DNA of 55,792 bases from Bradyrhizobiaceae bacterium (GTDB taxonomy: Bacteria > Pseudomonadota > Alphaproteobacteria > Rhizobiales > Aestuariivirgaceae): contig CANJMQ010000016.1 in the NCBI GenBank assembly GCA_947475225.1, positions 1-55,792 on the forward strand, given 5' to 3'. The notes under the pieces are model-generated. The model was not told the origin of the DNA. It saw only the letters and a program-made list of their open reading frames with translations, and did no database searches. The first letter of the stretch is position 1. Each line of letters starts with the position of its first letter. The position numbers were made by a program, and so were the translations under genes. This document shows positions 43,768 through 55,091 of this stretch, piece by piece.

Positions 43768-44778
43768 ATGGGCATACGCATAGGTCCCATAGAAACCCGC
43801 AACCGGGTTTTTCTCGCCCCCATGTCCGGCGTGACGGACGAACCGTTCCGCGCCCTGGCGCATGCCCATGGCGCGGGCCTCGTGGTGAGCGAAATGGTGG
43901 CCAGCGAGGAACTGGTGAATGCCCGGCCCGACATGCTTCGCCGGGCGCTCGGCGCGGAATCGCTGTCGCCCTTCGTGATCCAGCTCGCGGGCCGCGAGCC
44001 GCACTGGATGGCGGAAGGCGTGCGTGTCGCGCAGGACATGGGTGCGGAGATCATCGACATCAACATGGGCTGCCCGGCGCGCGAGGTGACGGGGGGCCTC
44101 TCCGGTTCCGCCCTCATGCGCAATCTCGACCATGCGGAAAAACTGATCGAGGCCACGGTGCAGGCCGCTTCCGTGCCGGTTACACTCAAGATGCGCCTGG
44201 GCTGGGACCACAATTCGCTCAATGCCCCGGAACTTGCGCGCCGTGCGCAAGCCCAAGGCGTGGCACTGGTCACCGTGCATGGCCGCACCCGCTGCCAGTT
44301 CTATGGCGGCAAGGCCGACTGGGCGGCGATCGCCCGGGTGCGCGAGGCGATCACCATCCCGCTCATCGCCAACGGCGACGGCGCCTCCGCAGATGACGCG
44401 CGCCAGATGCTGGCCAAGTCAGGCGCCGACGGCGTGATGATCGGCCGTGGCGCCTATGGCCGCCCATGGTGGCCCGGCGTCATCGCCGAGGGCCTCGACC
44501 CCGGCTCGGGCGCGGCGGAGCCATCGCTCGCAGAAGAATCCCGTATCGTTGCCGAGCATCACGAACGCATCCTCATTGCCCATGGTTCGCACCACGGCAA
44601 CCGCGTGGCCCGCAAGCATATCGGCTGGTCGATCACCCGGCTCGCTGAACGCAACCTCATCTCCACCGAACAGGCCTCCGAATGGCGTGCGGCGCTGCTA
44701 CGCAGCAACGACAATTGCGCGGTCCGCGACGGGCTCCGCCAACTCTTCGACACCGTGCAGGAGATGGCCGCGGCATGA
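43768..44778 (+). CDS. dusB: tRNA-dihydrouridine synthase (NifR3-type)
   Basis: A 336-residue FMN enzyme that reduces uridines in tRNA. The flavin-barrel start is RVFLAPMSGVTDEPFRALA. The catalytic cysteine lies in NMGCPAREV near residue 99. VTLKMRLGWD and the VHGRTRCQFYGGKADW block are also typical. NifR3/DusB followed by ntrB and ntrC is a classic alphaproteobacterial arrangement. Its stop overlaps the ntrB start as ATGA. Confidence 0.96.
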   Translation: MGIRIGPIETRNRVFLAPMSGVTDEPFRALAHAHGAGLVVSEMVASEELVNARPDMLRRALGAESLSPFVIQLAGREPHWMAEGVRVAQDMGAEIIDINMGCPAREVTGGLSGSALMRNLDHAEKLIEATVQAASVPVTLKMRLGWDHNSLNAPELARRAQAQGVALVTVHGRTRCQFYGGKADWAAIARVREAITIPLIANGDGASADDARQMLAKSGADGVMIGRGAYGRPWWPGVIAEGLDPGSGAAEPSLAEESRIVAEHHERILIAHGSHHGNRVARKHIGWSITRLAERNLISTEQASEWRAALLRSNDNCAVRDGLRQLFDTVQEMAAA

Positions 44779-45919
44779 ACGCACCCGTGAAGGAACGCAC
44801 CCCAGGGCCCGAAGGCCCGCTCGCCAAGGCTGTGGTGGACGCACTCCCCAACCCGCTCATCGTACTCGACGAGCAGGAGCACATCTGCCTCGCCAATGTC
44901 GCGGCCGAGGATTACTTCCAGGCCTCCAGCAATGTGCTGCTGCGCCAGAGGCTGGGCGACCTCGTGCCCTTCTCGAGCCCGGTCTTCGGCTCGGTGGCGC
45001 AGGCCCGCGCCAGCGCCGGTGTCGTCAACGAATACTCCATCGCCGTAGGCACGCCACGGCTGGGCGGCGAACGCCTTGTCGATATCCAGGCCACGGTGAT
45101 GCATGACGAGCCGCGCTTCGTCATCGTCATGCTGCTCGAACGCTCCATGGCCCACAAGATCGACCGGCAACTGACGTCGCGCGGGGCCGCACGTTCGGTC
45201 TCCGGCATGGCCACCATGCTGGCGCATGAGATCAAGAACCCGCTAGCCGGCATCCGGGGCGCTGCCCAGCTGCTGGAACCGGCACTCAATTCCGACGACC
45301 GCGCGCTCGCCCGCCTGATCTGCGAGGAGACGGACCGCATCCGCGACCTCGTGGACCAGATGGAAGTCTTCTCCGACGAGCGCCCTCTGGACAAGAGCCC
45401 CGTCAACATCCACGCCGTGCTGGAGCGTGTGAAGCGCCTCGTCACGGCGGGCATCGGGCAGGGCGTCAGCGTGCGCGAGGACTACGATCCGTCGCTGCCA
45501 CCGGTGCTCGGCAACAAGGACCAACTGGTGCAGGTCTTCCTCAATCTCGCCAAGAACGCCGCCGAGGCGATCCGGAACAATGGCGAGGCCGGCGAGATCC
45601 TGCTCACCACGGCGTTCCGCCCCGGCATCCGCCTCACCGTACCCGGCACGTCGGAACGCATCACGCTGCCCTTTGAGGTCTGCGTGCATGATACGGGGCC
45701 GGGCGTTCCGGAGGAGCTCCGCCCCAACATCTTCGACCCCTTCGTGACCACCAAGCCCGGCGGCAAGGGCCTTGGCCTCGCTCTCGTCGCCAAGATCGTG
45801 CGCGACCATGGCGGCATCATCGAATGCGTCGGCCGCGAACGCGGCACCACCTTCCGCGTTCTTCTGCCCATGCTGCGCGGCACCGCCGCACCCCATGATT
45901 TTGATGGAGACACGACACC

Positions 45920-45923
<4 letters not shown>
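44775..45923 (+). CDS. ntrB: nitrogen-regulation sensor histidine kinase NtrB
   Basis: A 382-residue soluble kinase that phosphorylates or dephosphorylates NtrC under PII control. I chose ATG 44775, which overlaps the dusB stop; the open frame extends further upstream into dusB. A PAS domain covers about residues 15-120. The phospho-accepting His151 is in [13 protein letters not shown]. The ATP-binding motifs are [17 protein letters not shown] and [10 protein letters not shown]. It is coupled to ntrC by an ATGA overlap. Confidence 0.96.
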
Positions 45924-47362
<1,439 letters not shown>

Positions 47363-47481
47363 AGATGTTCGTCCTCTTTCGTCTTGGCGGCGGGAGGTCA
47401 CATACTTGCCCTTACGGCACTGTCGCAAATAGGACACATTTGGTGTTGATTTCCTGCAACAGCTTCTGCTGAACAGGTTGC

Positions 47482-49710
47482 ATGATCGAACCCAAGCAAA
47501 TCAGGCCATTCGACCGGATCCGCCGCCTCACGGGGCTTGCGGGTTTCGTGCTCGTGCTGGCAGGCGTTGCCTGTGGCCTTGCGACGTTTGCCATCCTGAC
47601 CGGCATGACGCCGATCACCCCCACCAGCGACAACACCTTCCTGCTGATGCTCGTCAACGGCGTGGTGCTGCTGGTGCTGGCGCTGATGATCATCGGCCAG
47701 ATCATCTTCCTACTCATCGAGCGGCGTAACGGAACGCCGGGCGCCTCCCTGCAATTGCGCCTCGTGTCGCTGTTCAGCGTCATCGCGGTGGTTCCCGCCA
47801 TCGTGGTCGCCGTCTTCGCGACCGTGACGCTCAACCGCGGCCTCGATGCGTGGTTCTCCCAGCGCACCCGGGCCATCGTCGACTCCGCCGTCTATGTTGC
47901 CCAAACCTACGTCCATGACCACGGCGAGGCCGTGAGGAACGACGTGGCGCAAATCTCGGCGGACCTCTCGCAGCACCGCGATCTCTATGACAATGACCCC
48001 ACCAGTTTCATGCGGCGTGTCGCCAACCATGCCCGCCTGCATGGCCTGCCGGCCGTGTTCATCTTCGATCCCACCAAGCAGAAGGATGGCCAGCAGGAAT
48101 TCATCGCCCGCATCGTGGCGCGCGAAAGCTTCGCCTTCTTCCCGCCCAGCCAGAACGCCCTCAACCAGGCCAACAAGGGCGAGCTCGTGGTCATCCAGCC
48201 GGGCGAGGGCGGCAACGTCGTCCGTGGCCTGATCAAGCTTCCCGGTTTCCCGAATGCCTATTTGATAGTCTACCGCATCATCAATCCTTCAGTGCAGAAG
48301 CAGCTGCGCGACGCCCAGGAAGCGAAGCAGGAATATGACCGGCTGATGTCGCAGCGCCTTGGTGTGCAGCTGACCTTCGGCATGATGTTTGCGCTGGTGG
48401 GCTTCATCCTGCTGCTCGCGGCCATCTGGGTGGGGCTGTGGTTCTCCGACAAGATGGTGGCACCGGTGGTACGCCTGCTTGATGCCGCGCGCCGCGTGTC
48501 GGGAGGCGAACTCGACGCCAAGGTGACGGTGGTCGAGGGCCCGAAAGACCTGCAGACACTGTCCAACACCTTCAACCTGATGACCGATCACCTGAAACAG
48601 CAGCGCGACGACCTGGTGGCCGCCAGCGATGCCATCGACGCGCGCCGCCGCTTCACGGAGGCGATGCTGGCCGGGGTCAGCGCCGGCGTCATCGGCATCG
48701 ACCCGACAGGCCGCATCTCGCTGGTCAACCGCTCCGGTCTCAACCTGCTGGGCCGCGGCGAGAACGAGCTCATCGGCGAGCCCGCCGAGGTGGTGCTTGA
48801 ACCCTTCCTGCCGATCTTCGAGCAGGCTCTCACCCGGCCCTCAGGCTTCGCCGAAGGCCAGGTCGACATCGAGCGCAAGGGGGTCAGCCGCAGCCTGTTC
48901 GCGCGGGTCACCACTGAAAGCTCGGACGATGCCTCGCATGGCCACGTGCTCACCTTCGACGACATCACCGACCTCGTATCGGCGCAGCGTAACTCTGCCT
49001 GGGCGGATATCGCGCGGCGCATCGCCCATGAAATCAAGAACCCGCTGACGCCGATCCAGCTCTCCGCCGAACGGCTCAAGCGCAAATACGGCGGCCAGAT
49101 CCACACCGACAAGCACGTCTTCGACCAGTGCACCGACACCATCATCCGCCAGGTGGGCGACATTGGACGCATGGTGGATGAGTTCTCCTCCTTCGCACGC
49201 ATGCCCAAGGCGGTGCCGGAACCGCAGGAGCTTGCCAGCATCGTGCGCGAAGCGACCGTGCTGCAGCGCGTGTCCTCCTCTGACATCGATATCGAGCTCG
49301 ATGTCAGCCACGGCGAATTTGTCTTCCCCTTCGACCGCCGCCTCATCACCCAGGCCATCACCAACCTCGTCAAGAACGCCCGCGAGTCAATCGAGTCCAG
49401 ACTCCAGCAGCAACCGGAGCCGCGCGGCCACATTGAGGTCATCGCAGGCGTGCAGGACGAGCAGCCCTTCATCCGGGTCACCGACAACGGCATCGGGCTG
49501 CCGCGCGAGAACCGCCACCGTCTGGCGGAGCCCTACATGACGACGCGCGAGAAGGGCACCGGCCTCGGCCTCGCCATCGTCAAGCGCATCATGGAAGAAC
49601 ATGGCGGGCGCCTGGTGCTCGAGGATGCGCCCATCGCCGACGGCCTCCAGGGCGCCCGGGTCACGCTCCTATTTGACAAGATCACCGCCCACTCGAGCGC
49701 GGCCGAATGA
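47482..49710 (+). CDS. ntrY: nitrogen-regulation sensor histidine kinase NtrY
   Basis: A 742-residue membrane kinase. Three N-terminal helices lie near residues 13-40, 50-75 and 88-113. A periplasmic domain of about 170 residues follows, then a helix near 290-320, a HAMP domain near 320-375, a PAS domain near 385-495 and the kinase core. The phospho-accepting histidine, near residue 516, lies in [18 protein letters not shown]-binding motifs are NLVKNARESIE, DNGIGLP and KGTGLGLAIVKRI. It starts 119 bases after ntrC, so it may have its own promoter, and lies 17 bases before ntrX. Confidence 0.95.
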   Translation: MIEPKQIRPFDRIRRLTGLAGFVLVLAGVACGLATFAILTGMTPITPTSDNTFLLMLVNGVVLLVLALMIIGQIIFLLIERRNGTPGASLQLRLVSLFSVIAVVPAIVVAVFATVTLNRGLDAWFSQRTRAIVDSAVYVAQTYVHDHGEAVRNDVAQISADLSQHRDLYDNDPTSFMRRVANHARLHGLPAVFIFDPTKQKDGQQEFIARIVARESFAFFPPSQNALNQANKGELVVIQPGEGGNVVRGLIKLPGFPNAYLIVYRIINPSVQKQLRDAQEAKQEYDRLMSQRLGVQLTFGMMFALVGFILLLAAIWVGLWFSDKMVAPVVRLLDAARRVSGGELDAKVTVVEGPKDLQTLSNTFNLMTDHLKQQRDDLVAASDAIDARRRFTEAMLAGVSAGVIGIDPTGRISLVNRSGLNLLGRGENELIGEPAEVVLEPFLPIFEQALTRPSGFAEGQVDIERKGVSRSLFARVTTESSDDASHGHVLTFDDITDLVSAQRNSAWADIARRIAHEIKNPLTPIQLSAERLKRKYGGQIHTDKHVFDQCTDTIIRQVGDIGRMVDEFSSFARMPKAVPEPQELASIVREATVLQRVSSSDIDIELDVSHGEFVFPFDRRLITQAITNLVKNARESIESRLQQQPEPRGHIEVIAGVQDEQPFIRVTDNGIGLPRENRHRLAEPYMTTREKGTGLGLAIVKRIMEEHGGRLVLEDAPIADGLQGARVTLLFDKITAHSSAAE

Positions 49711-49727
49711 AAGTGCAGGAAACCTGA

Positions 49728-51119
49728 ATGGCAGCAGATATTCTCATCATCGATGATGAGGCCGACATCCGGGAGCTCATTGCGGGCATCCTGGAGGACG
49801 AGGGGTTTGAGACAAGGCTTGCTCATAATTCCGACGCGGCACAGGCCGAGGTGGCACATCGCCGGCCTTCCCTGATCATTCTCGATATCTGGCTGATGGG
49901 CTCCCGGCTCGACGGTCTCGACCTTCTGAACATCCTCAAGGAGAAGCACCCGGAGGTGCCGGTGATCATCATCTCCGGTCACGGCAACATCGAGACGGCC
50001 GTCGCCGCCATCAAGCGCGGCGCCTATGAATACATCGAGAAACCGTTCAAGGCGGACCGCCTGCTGCTGGTCGTCGGCCGGGCACTCGAAACCTCGCGCC
50101 TGAAGCGCGAGAACGAGGATCTGAAGGGCCGCTCGGGGGCTGAAACCGAATTGCTGGGCAACTCCGCCGCCATGCGCCAGCTGCGCCAGATCCTGAAGAA
50201 GATCGCGCCCTCCAACAGTCGTGTGCTGATCACCGGTCCGATGGGAGCCGGCAAGGAACTGGCGGCGCGCACGCTCCATGCCATGTCGCTTCGTACCGCA
50301 GGCCCCTTCGTCACCCTGAGTGCCGCCGCCATGGCGCCCGAGCGCATGGAGGAGGAGCTCTTCGGCGTCGAGGACGGAACAGGAGCCATGCGCCGCGTCG
50401 GCGCGCTGGAGGAGGCCCACGGCGGCACGCTCTATATCGACGAACTGGCCGACATGCCAATCGAGACGCAGGGCAAGGTGTTGCGCGTGCTGGTCGACCA
50501 GACCTTTCTGCGCGTCGGCGGTGCCAAGAAGGTGAAGGTCGACATCCGTGTCGTATCCTCGACCAGCCGAGACCTGCCAGCGCTGATCACCGTCGGCCGC
50601 TTCCGCGAGGATCTCTATCACCGGCTTGGCGTGGTACCGGTCGATGTTCCGGGCCTGGCCGAGCGGCGGGAGGACATTCCAGACCTCGTCCACCATTTCA
50701 CCAAGAGCTATTCCTCGGCCTCCGGCCAGCCGATGCGCAAGTTCGCCGAAGATGCCATCGCCGTGCTGCAGACCCGCGAATGGGCGGGCAACGTCCGCGA
50801 ACTCCGCAACAACGTGGAGCGTATCATGATCCTCGCGAGCGGCGAGGGCTCCTCCGAGATCACCGCCGCCATGCTGCCGTCCGACACCGGCGGAGCAGGG
50901 GCCGCGGCTGCAACCTTCGGCATCGAGCATCTCCTTGTTCTTCCTCTGCGCGAGGCGCGCGAGGCCTTCGAGCGGGACTACATCACAGCCCAGCTTGGCC
51001 GCTTCGGCGGCAACATATCGCGAACTTCCCAGTTCATCGGCATGGAACGCTCGGCTTTGCACCGAAAGATCAAGCTCCTCGGCCTTACCAGCCGCAGCGA
51101 GGAGGACACGGAACTGTGA
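49728..51119 (+). CDS. ntrX: response regulator NtrX lacking the sigma-54 contact motif
   Basis: A 463-residue NtrC-like regulator and partner of NtrY. The receiver has D53 in LIILDIWL. The AAA+ domain has Walker A GPMGAGKE near 170-177 and Walker B GGTLYIDELADM. The GAFTGA loop is missing: after EEELFGVEDGTG the chain goes straight to GAMRRVGALEEAHGG. A Fis-type helix-turn-helix lies at the C-terminus (NISRTSQFIGMERSALHRK). The protein therefore probably does not activate sigma-54 promoters, as already described for several alphaproteobacterial NtrX proteins. Confidence 0.95.
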   Translation: MAADILIIDDEADIRELIAGILEDEGFETRLAHNSDAAQAEVAHRRPSLIILDIWLMGSRLDGLDLLNILKEKHPEVPVIIISGHGNIETAVAAIKRGAYEYIEKPFKADRLLLVVGRALETSRLKRENEDLKGRSGAETELLGNSAAMRQLRQILKKIAPSNSRVLITGPMGAGKELAARTLHAMSLRTAGPFVTLSAAAMAPERMEEELFGVEDGTGAMRRVGALEEAHGGTLYIDELADMPIETQGKVLRVLVDQTFLRVGGAKKVKVDIRVVSSTSRDLPALITVGRFREDLYHRLGVVPVDVPGLAERREDIPDLVHHFTKSYSSASGQPMRKFAEDAIAVLQTREWAGNVRELRNNVERIMILASGEGSSEITAAMLPSDTGGAGAAAATFGIEHLLVLPLREAREAFERDYITAQLGRFGGNISRTSQFIGMERSALHRKIKLLGLTSRSEEDTEL

Positions 51120-51191
51120 AATTTTCCAACTGACCGTTTCGTGATAAGATCACCACTGCCCAAGGCCCATTAGAGAACAGGACAAAAAAAG

Positions 51192-51437
51192 ATGGCCCAA
51201 GAAAAACAGCAGAACCTGCAAGACACCTTCCTCAACCACGTGCGCAAGCAGAAGATTCCGGTGACGGTCTTCCTCGTCAACGGCGTCAAGCTGCAGGGCG
51301 TCATCACCTGGTTCGACAATTTCTGCGTTCTTCTCCGCCGCGACGGCATGTCCCAGCTGGTCTACAAGCACGCCATTTCCACCATCATGCCGGGCGGCCC
51401 GATCAGCCTCTTCGACGAAGAGCAGGCCGCCGGTTGA
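51192..51437 (+). CDS. hfq: RNA chaperone Hfq
   Basis: An 81-residue ring-forming Sm-like protein that pairs small RNAs with mRNAs. The Sm1 segment is [20 protein letters not shown] and the Sm2 signature is [12 protein letters not shown]. The short C-terminal tail is typical of alphaproteobacteria. The stop overlaps the TTG start of hflX. It lies 72 bases downstream of ntrX. Confidence 0.98.
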   Translation: MAQEKQQNLQDTFLNHVRKQKIPVTVFLVNGVKLQGVITWFDNFCVLLRRDGMSQLVYKHAISTIMPGGPISLFDEEQAAG

Positions 51438-52819
51438 CCACACGCAGCAAGAACGGGAGCGGCGCAGGCGTCGACTTCCAGATCGAGGGCAAGGCCGCTA
51501 CCCGCGCCATCGTCCTCCACGTTGACCGCCGTGACCGCAGCGCGCCACCCACCTCCGACCGCGCCGTCGAGGCGCGCCTGGAGGAAGCCGTGGGGCTGGC
51601 GCTTGCGATCGACCTCGAGGTCGAGGCGGCCATCGTCGCCCCGGTCACTGCGCCGAAGCCAGCGACACTGCTCGGCTCGGGCAAGATCGCCGAAATCGCC
51701 GAGGTGGTCAAAGAGACGGAAGCCGAGCTCGTTGTCGTCAACGCCCAGCTCTCGCCCATCCAGCAGCGCAACCTCGAGAAGGAATGGGGCGCCAAGGTGC
51801 TGGACCGCACCGGCCTCATCCTCGAAATCTTCGGCAGGCGGGCCTCGACGCGCGAAGGCACGCTGCAGGTCGAGCTGGCCCACCTGCAATACCAGAAGAG
51901 CCGTCTGGTCCGCTCCTGGACCCATCTGGAACGCCAGCGCGGCGGCTTCGGCTTTCTGGGCGGCCCGGGTGAAAGCCAGCTCGAAGCCGACAGACGTCTC
52001 ATTCAGGAACGCATCAGCCGCATCGAGGGCCAGCTGGAAAGCGTCAAGAAGACCCGCGCCCTTCACCGCAAGGGCAGGGCGCGCGTGCCCTATCCGGTGG
52101 TGGCGCTGGTGGGCTACACCAACGCCGGCAAGTCCACCCTGTTCAACCGCCTGAGCGGCGCGGAAGTCCTCGCCAAGGACCTGCTCTTTGCAACGCTTGA
52201 TCCCACCATGCGGGTGATCCAGTTGCCGCACGGTCGCAAGATCATCCTCTCCGACACGGTGGGCTTCATTTCCGATCTTCCGACCTCGCTCATCGCCGCC
52301 TTCCGCGCCACGCTGGAGGAGGTGCTCTCGGCGGACATCATCCTGCACGTCCGCGACATCGCGCATGACGACTCCGAGGCCCAGGCCGAGGACGTCAACC
52401 GCGTGCTCGAGGAACTGGGCATCGACGAACTCCGCCGCTCGAAAATCATCGAGGTCTGGAACAAGCTCGACCTGCTGCCCCCGGAGGAACGTACCGCGCG
52501 TGAGGCACAGGCCCTCAGGAAGCCGGGCTGCGTGCTGGTCTCAGCCGTCACGGGCGAGGGGCTGGGGCCGCTCCTCGAACTCGTCGAAGGCCGCCTCGGC
52601 GCCGACGACACGATTTACGAGGTGATGCTCGGGCCGGAAGACGGCCAGGGCCAGGCCTGGCTCCACGACCGCGGAGAAGTTCTGAGCCGACACAATTACA
52701 CGGACGGCCGGATCCGGATGAAGGTCCGCCTCACCACCGACAAGGCCGGCCAGGCCCAGGCGAAATTCGGCACTGCCATGAAACTGCTCGGCCAGAAGAA
52801 GAAAGTCGCGGCCGAATAA
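51434..52819 (+). CDS. hflX: ribosome-associated GTPase HflX
   Basis: A 461-residue GTPase that binds and splits 50S ribosomal subunits after heat stress. The start is TTG 51434, overlapping hfq as TTGA. The HflX N-terminal domain covers about 15-200 and includes the G-S-G-K-I-A-E-I and L-S-P-x-Q-Q-R-N-L-E motifs and the long coiled coil with [12 protein letters not shown]. The G domain has the P-loop [12 protein letters not shown] near 228-239, DTVGF (G3) and NKLD (G4). The hfq-hflX pair is conserved. Confidence 0.96.
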   Translation: MTTRSKNGSGAGVDFQIEGKAATRAIVLHVDRRDRSAPPTSDRAVEARLEEAVGLALAIDLEVEAAIVAPVTAPKPATLLGSGKIAEIAEVVKETEAELVVVNAQLSPIQQRNLEKEWGAKVLDRTGLILEIFGRRASTREGTLQVELAHLQYQKSRLVRSWTHLERQRGGFGFLGGPGESQLEADRRLIQERISRIEGQLESVKKTRALHRKGRARVPYPVVALVGYTNAGKSTLFNRLSGAEVLAKDLLFATLDPTMRVIQLPHGRKIILSDTVGFISDLPTSLIAAFRATLEEVLSADIILHVRDIAHDDSEAQAEDVNRVLEELGIDELRRSKIIEVWNKLDLLPPEERTAREAQALRKPGCVLVSAVTGEGLGPLLELVEGRLGADDTIYEVMLGPEDGQGQAWLHDRGEVLSRHNYTDGRIRMKVRLTTDKAGQAQAKFGTAMKLLGQKKKVAAE

Positions 52820-52997
52820 TCCTTGTACCGATCCGCTACCCCTCAGGGTTAGGAGGTCACGGAAGACTTCAGCCGAGCGGTGGTTGACTGGAAGGTTGTT
52901 GCAGCGACGCGGGGTAAAAGCTGACGAAGGTGGTCAGCACCTCACAAAATCTTTGCAGGTGCAGGGTGGATGTTCCTTTTGACACATCCCCCAAGCT

Positions 52998-53528
52998 TCA
53001 CTGCACGTTCGCGTAGGCAGCCGTGAAACCCGCCAGGACAAAGCTGATGGCCATCGAATTCTTCTGCATGTCCAGGAAGTTGACCTTCAGCTCCTTGCCG
53101 GATTTCATGCCTTCGAGAAGCGTCGACGACGCCGTCGCTCCGGCATAGCAACCACTGGCATCACAGGTCTGGATGTCGAACGAGTCAAATTGCTTTCCAT
53201 CGATCGACAGCTTGATGCCGTCCCGCAGCGACAATCCGAACGGCAGCTGAATCACAAGTGATGGTTTCCTGGGCTCGGTACCACCGACCTTTATCATCAG
53301 GCGCCCGAGCTGCTGCCCGGTTTCCTTGATCAGCACCCGCTGCTCAATCGTGCAATCGAACGGACCGGACCGCGACGGGGCGACACAATTGGTAGCCCAA
53401 TTCAACTGCGGCGGCGTTGCCGCGCCACCAGCCGGGGCCGTTGTCTGTTCCTGGGCCTTGACCGGATTTGCGCCCACCGTGGCCAACAAGATCAGCGCGG
53501 CACAGGTGAAGAATGATTGTCTGAGCAT
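52998..53528 (-). CDS. invasion-associated locus B (IalB)-family secreted protein
   Basis: A 176-residue protein. The start at ATG 53528 is supported by AAGGAG; the open frame extends upstream through non-coding-looking sequence. It carries a signal peptide (MLRQSFFTCAALILLATVGA, with a cut near residue 26 after VKAQ) and an IalB domain with WATNCVAPSRSG, IEQRVLI and FDIQTCDASGCYAGA. The cysteines probably form disulfides. IalB proteins are widespread in alphaproteobacteria; the name comes from Bartonella erythrocyte invasion, but a general envelope role is likely here. Confidence 0.9.
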   Translation of the reverse strand: MLRQSFFTCAALILLATVGANPVKAQEQTTAPAGGAATPPQLNWATNCVAPSRSGPFDCTIEQRVLIKETGQQLGRLMIKVGGTEPRKPSLVIQLPFGLSLRDGIKLSIDGKQFDSFDIQTCDASGCYAGATASSTLLEGMKSGKELKVNFLDMQKNSMAISFVLAGFTAAYANVQ

Positions 53529-54241
53529 TTTGCTCCTTAACGAGACGAGTTGCGCTGCAGGTGAAAGGCTCCGCCGCTGATGGCGCCAGACGAGGTGATC
53601 AGACTCACACCGAGCACACACTCTTAAATTGTAAATATACACGATTTCAATCAGAAGACACTTCGAACAAACCGGGAAGAGCAACCGTGGCCAGCGCCGC
53701 AGACGCAAAACTGTTTCCATCGAAGTTCTTCGGAATATCGCACGACACCAACTTTTCATGCGGATTCCGTCTTCGAATCTGCTCCCGTTTTGGGCAATCG
53801 TAGCTAGCCCGGAAAACACCTTTTCGTCAACCTAAGCGGGAATATCTTAGGTGTACAACCAAAAGCTATTGGACTTCATGCTGATAACTTGGCCATCCGG
53901 ACAGCCTCATCCACCGTGAAAAAAATCGGAGGAGCGGAGTTCCGCGCGCCATTGACCCCACACGGACGCTGTCATCACTCGGCCATCACACGGCCGACGG
54001 ATGAACATATTCCCATTGCATAACAATCTTGCGCATCGCATTTCGGATGCACACCGCAGGCCGCACACCGTGCATCGGGCAGCTACGTTTTGCGACCAAC
54101 AGCATCGCTTTTCGCATCATGCAGCATCGGCAAAACATCGTCAGGAACATCACTCCACACGCACCTTGCCCCGGCGTGCCCGGGGCATCCTTTTCCACCG
54201 CCAAAACGGGTCGCCGGACCAGCACAGCGACGGTGAAAACT
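53529..54241. other. 713-base intergenic region without a supported gene
   Basis: No frame here matches a known protein. An inverted repeat, ACCTAAG-N9-CTTAGGT, lies at 53830-53852. From about 54020 to 54150 the sequence is rich in GCATCG and CGATGC, with many short inverted copies. A minus-strand frame to 53986 encodes a Cys- and Met-rich stretch (MFLTMFCRCCMMRKAM) with a GGAG-like site in front of it, but it overlaps mazG if taken at full length and is unsupported. Promoters for the IalB-like gene presumably lie near 53530-53660. Confidence 0.4.
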
Positions 54242-55045
54242 TCACTTCTCCAGCCTCTTGGCCTCATTCCACAGCGCGTCCATCTCCTCGAGCGTGGACT
54301 GTTTCGGCTCCTTATCCATCTCCGACAACCGTGACTCGATGTGCGCGAAGCGGCGTTCGAACTTGGCGTTGGTGGTGCGCAGCGCTGCTTCCGGGTCGAT
54401 CCCCAGGTGCCTTGCCACATTGGCCATGGCAAATAGCAAGTCCCCGAATTCGCCTGCTTTTTTGTCATCCGGCGCGTCCCGGAACTCCGCCACCTCCTCG
54501 GCGATCTTGTCATACACATTGTCGACCGACGGCCAGTCGAAGCCAACCTTGGCGGCCTTGGCCTGCAGTTTCACCGCGCGCGTCAGGCCGGGCAGGGCGA
54601 CCGGAATGCCCGCCAGTGTTCCCAGCTTGGGCTTGTCCTTCCGCTCTTCCGCCTTGCGCTCCTCCCAGAAGCCCTTGGCCAGCGTCGCCGAGCGCGCCTC
54701 GTCATCACCGAACACATGCGGGTGGCGGCGGATCATCTTCTTATTCACCGCCTCGATCACTTCATCGAAGGAGAAACTTCCTTCCTCATCAGCCATTTGC
54801 GCGTGATAGACAGATTGCAGCAGCAGATCGCCCAGCTCCTCGCACAGCTCCGCGCGCGAACCATTCTGGATGGCATCCGCCACCTCATAGGCTTCCTCGA
54901 TGGTGTAGGGCGCAATCGTCTCGAAATTCTGCTCGAGGTCCCACGGGCAGCCCGTCACCGGCGTCCTGAGCGCCTTCATGATGGCGCGCAGCGTCTCGAT
55001 CTTGCGGGGGTCCATGGTGGCAGGGTTTTCAGGGTTCTGGCTCAT
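54242..55045 (-). CDS. mazG: nucleoside triphosphate pyrophosphohydrolase MazG
   Basis: A 267-residue house-cleaning enzyme that hydrolyses NTPs to NMP and pyrophosphate. Two MazG helical-bundle repeats are visible. The first has LRTPVTGCPWDLEQNFETIA and the metal-binding EEAYEVADAI and ELCEELGDLLLQ (E-x-x-E and E-x-x-D). The second repeat, from about 160, has KIAEEVAEFRDA and KAGEFGDLLFAMANVARHLG. In relatives mazG is often found near hflX; here it is on the opposite strand and an IalB-like gene lies between. Its start overlaps the possible upstream start of the methyltransferase gene. Confidence 0.95.
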   Translation of the reverse strand: MSQNPENPATMDPRKIETLRAIMKALRTPVTGCPWDLEQNFETIAPYTIEEAYEVADAIQNGSRAELCEELGDLLLQSVYHAQMADEEGSFSFDEVIEAVNKKMIRRHPHVFGDDEARSATLAKGFWEERKAEERKDKPKLGTLAGIPVALPGLTRAVKLQAKAAKVGFDWPSVDNVYDKIAEEVAEFRDAPDDKKAGEFGDLLFAMANVARHLGIDPEAALRTTNAKFERRFAHIESRLSEMDKEPKQSTLEEMDALWNEAKRLEK

Positions 55046-55091
55046 GACCAGCCTACTAGCCGATCCCGAGAAAAACGGCTACCCGGAGAAC

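Noticed and set aside
53986-54546. Minus-strand open frame overlapping mazG, 186 codons
   Set aside because: Most of it lies within mazG in another frame; only the last 55 codons are free, and these match no known protein.
54001-54969. Plus-strand open frame over the gap and mazG, 322 codons
   Set aside because: Its translation is Pro/Arg/Ser-rich as expected for an antisense frame, and it runs through the conserved mazG gene.
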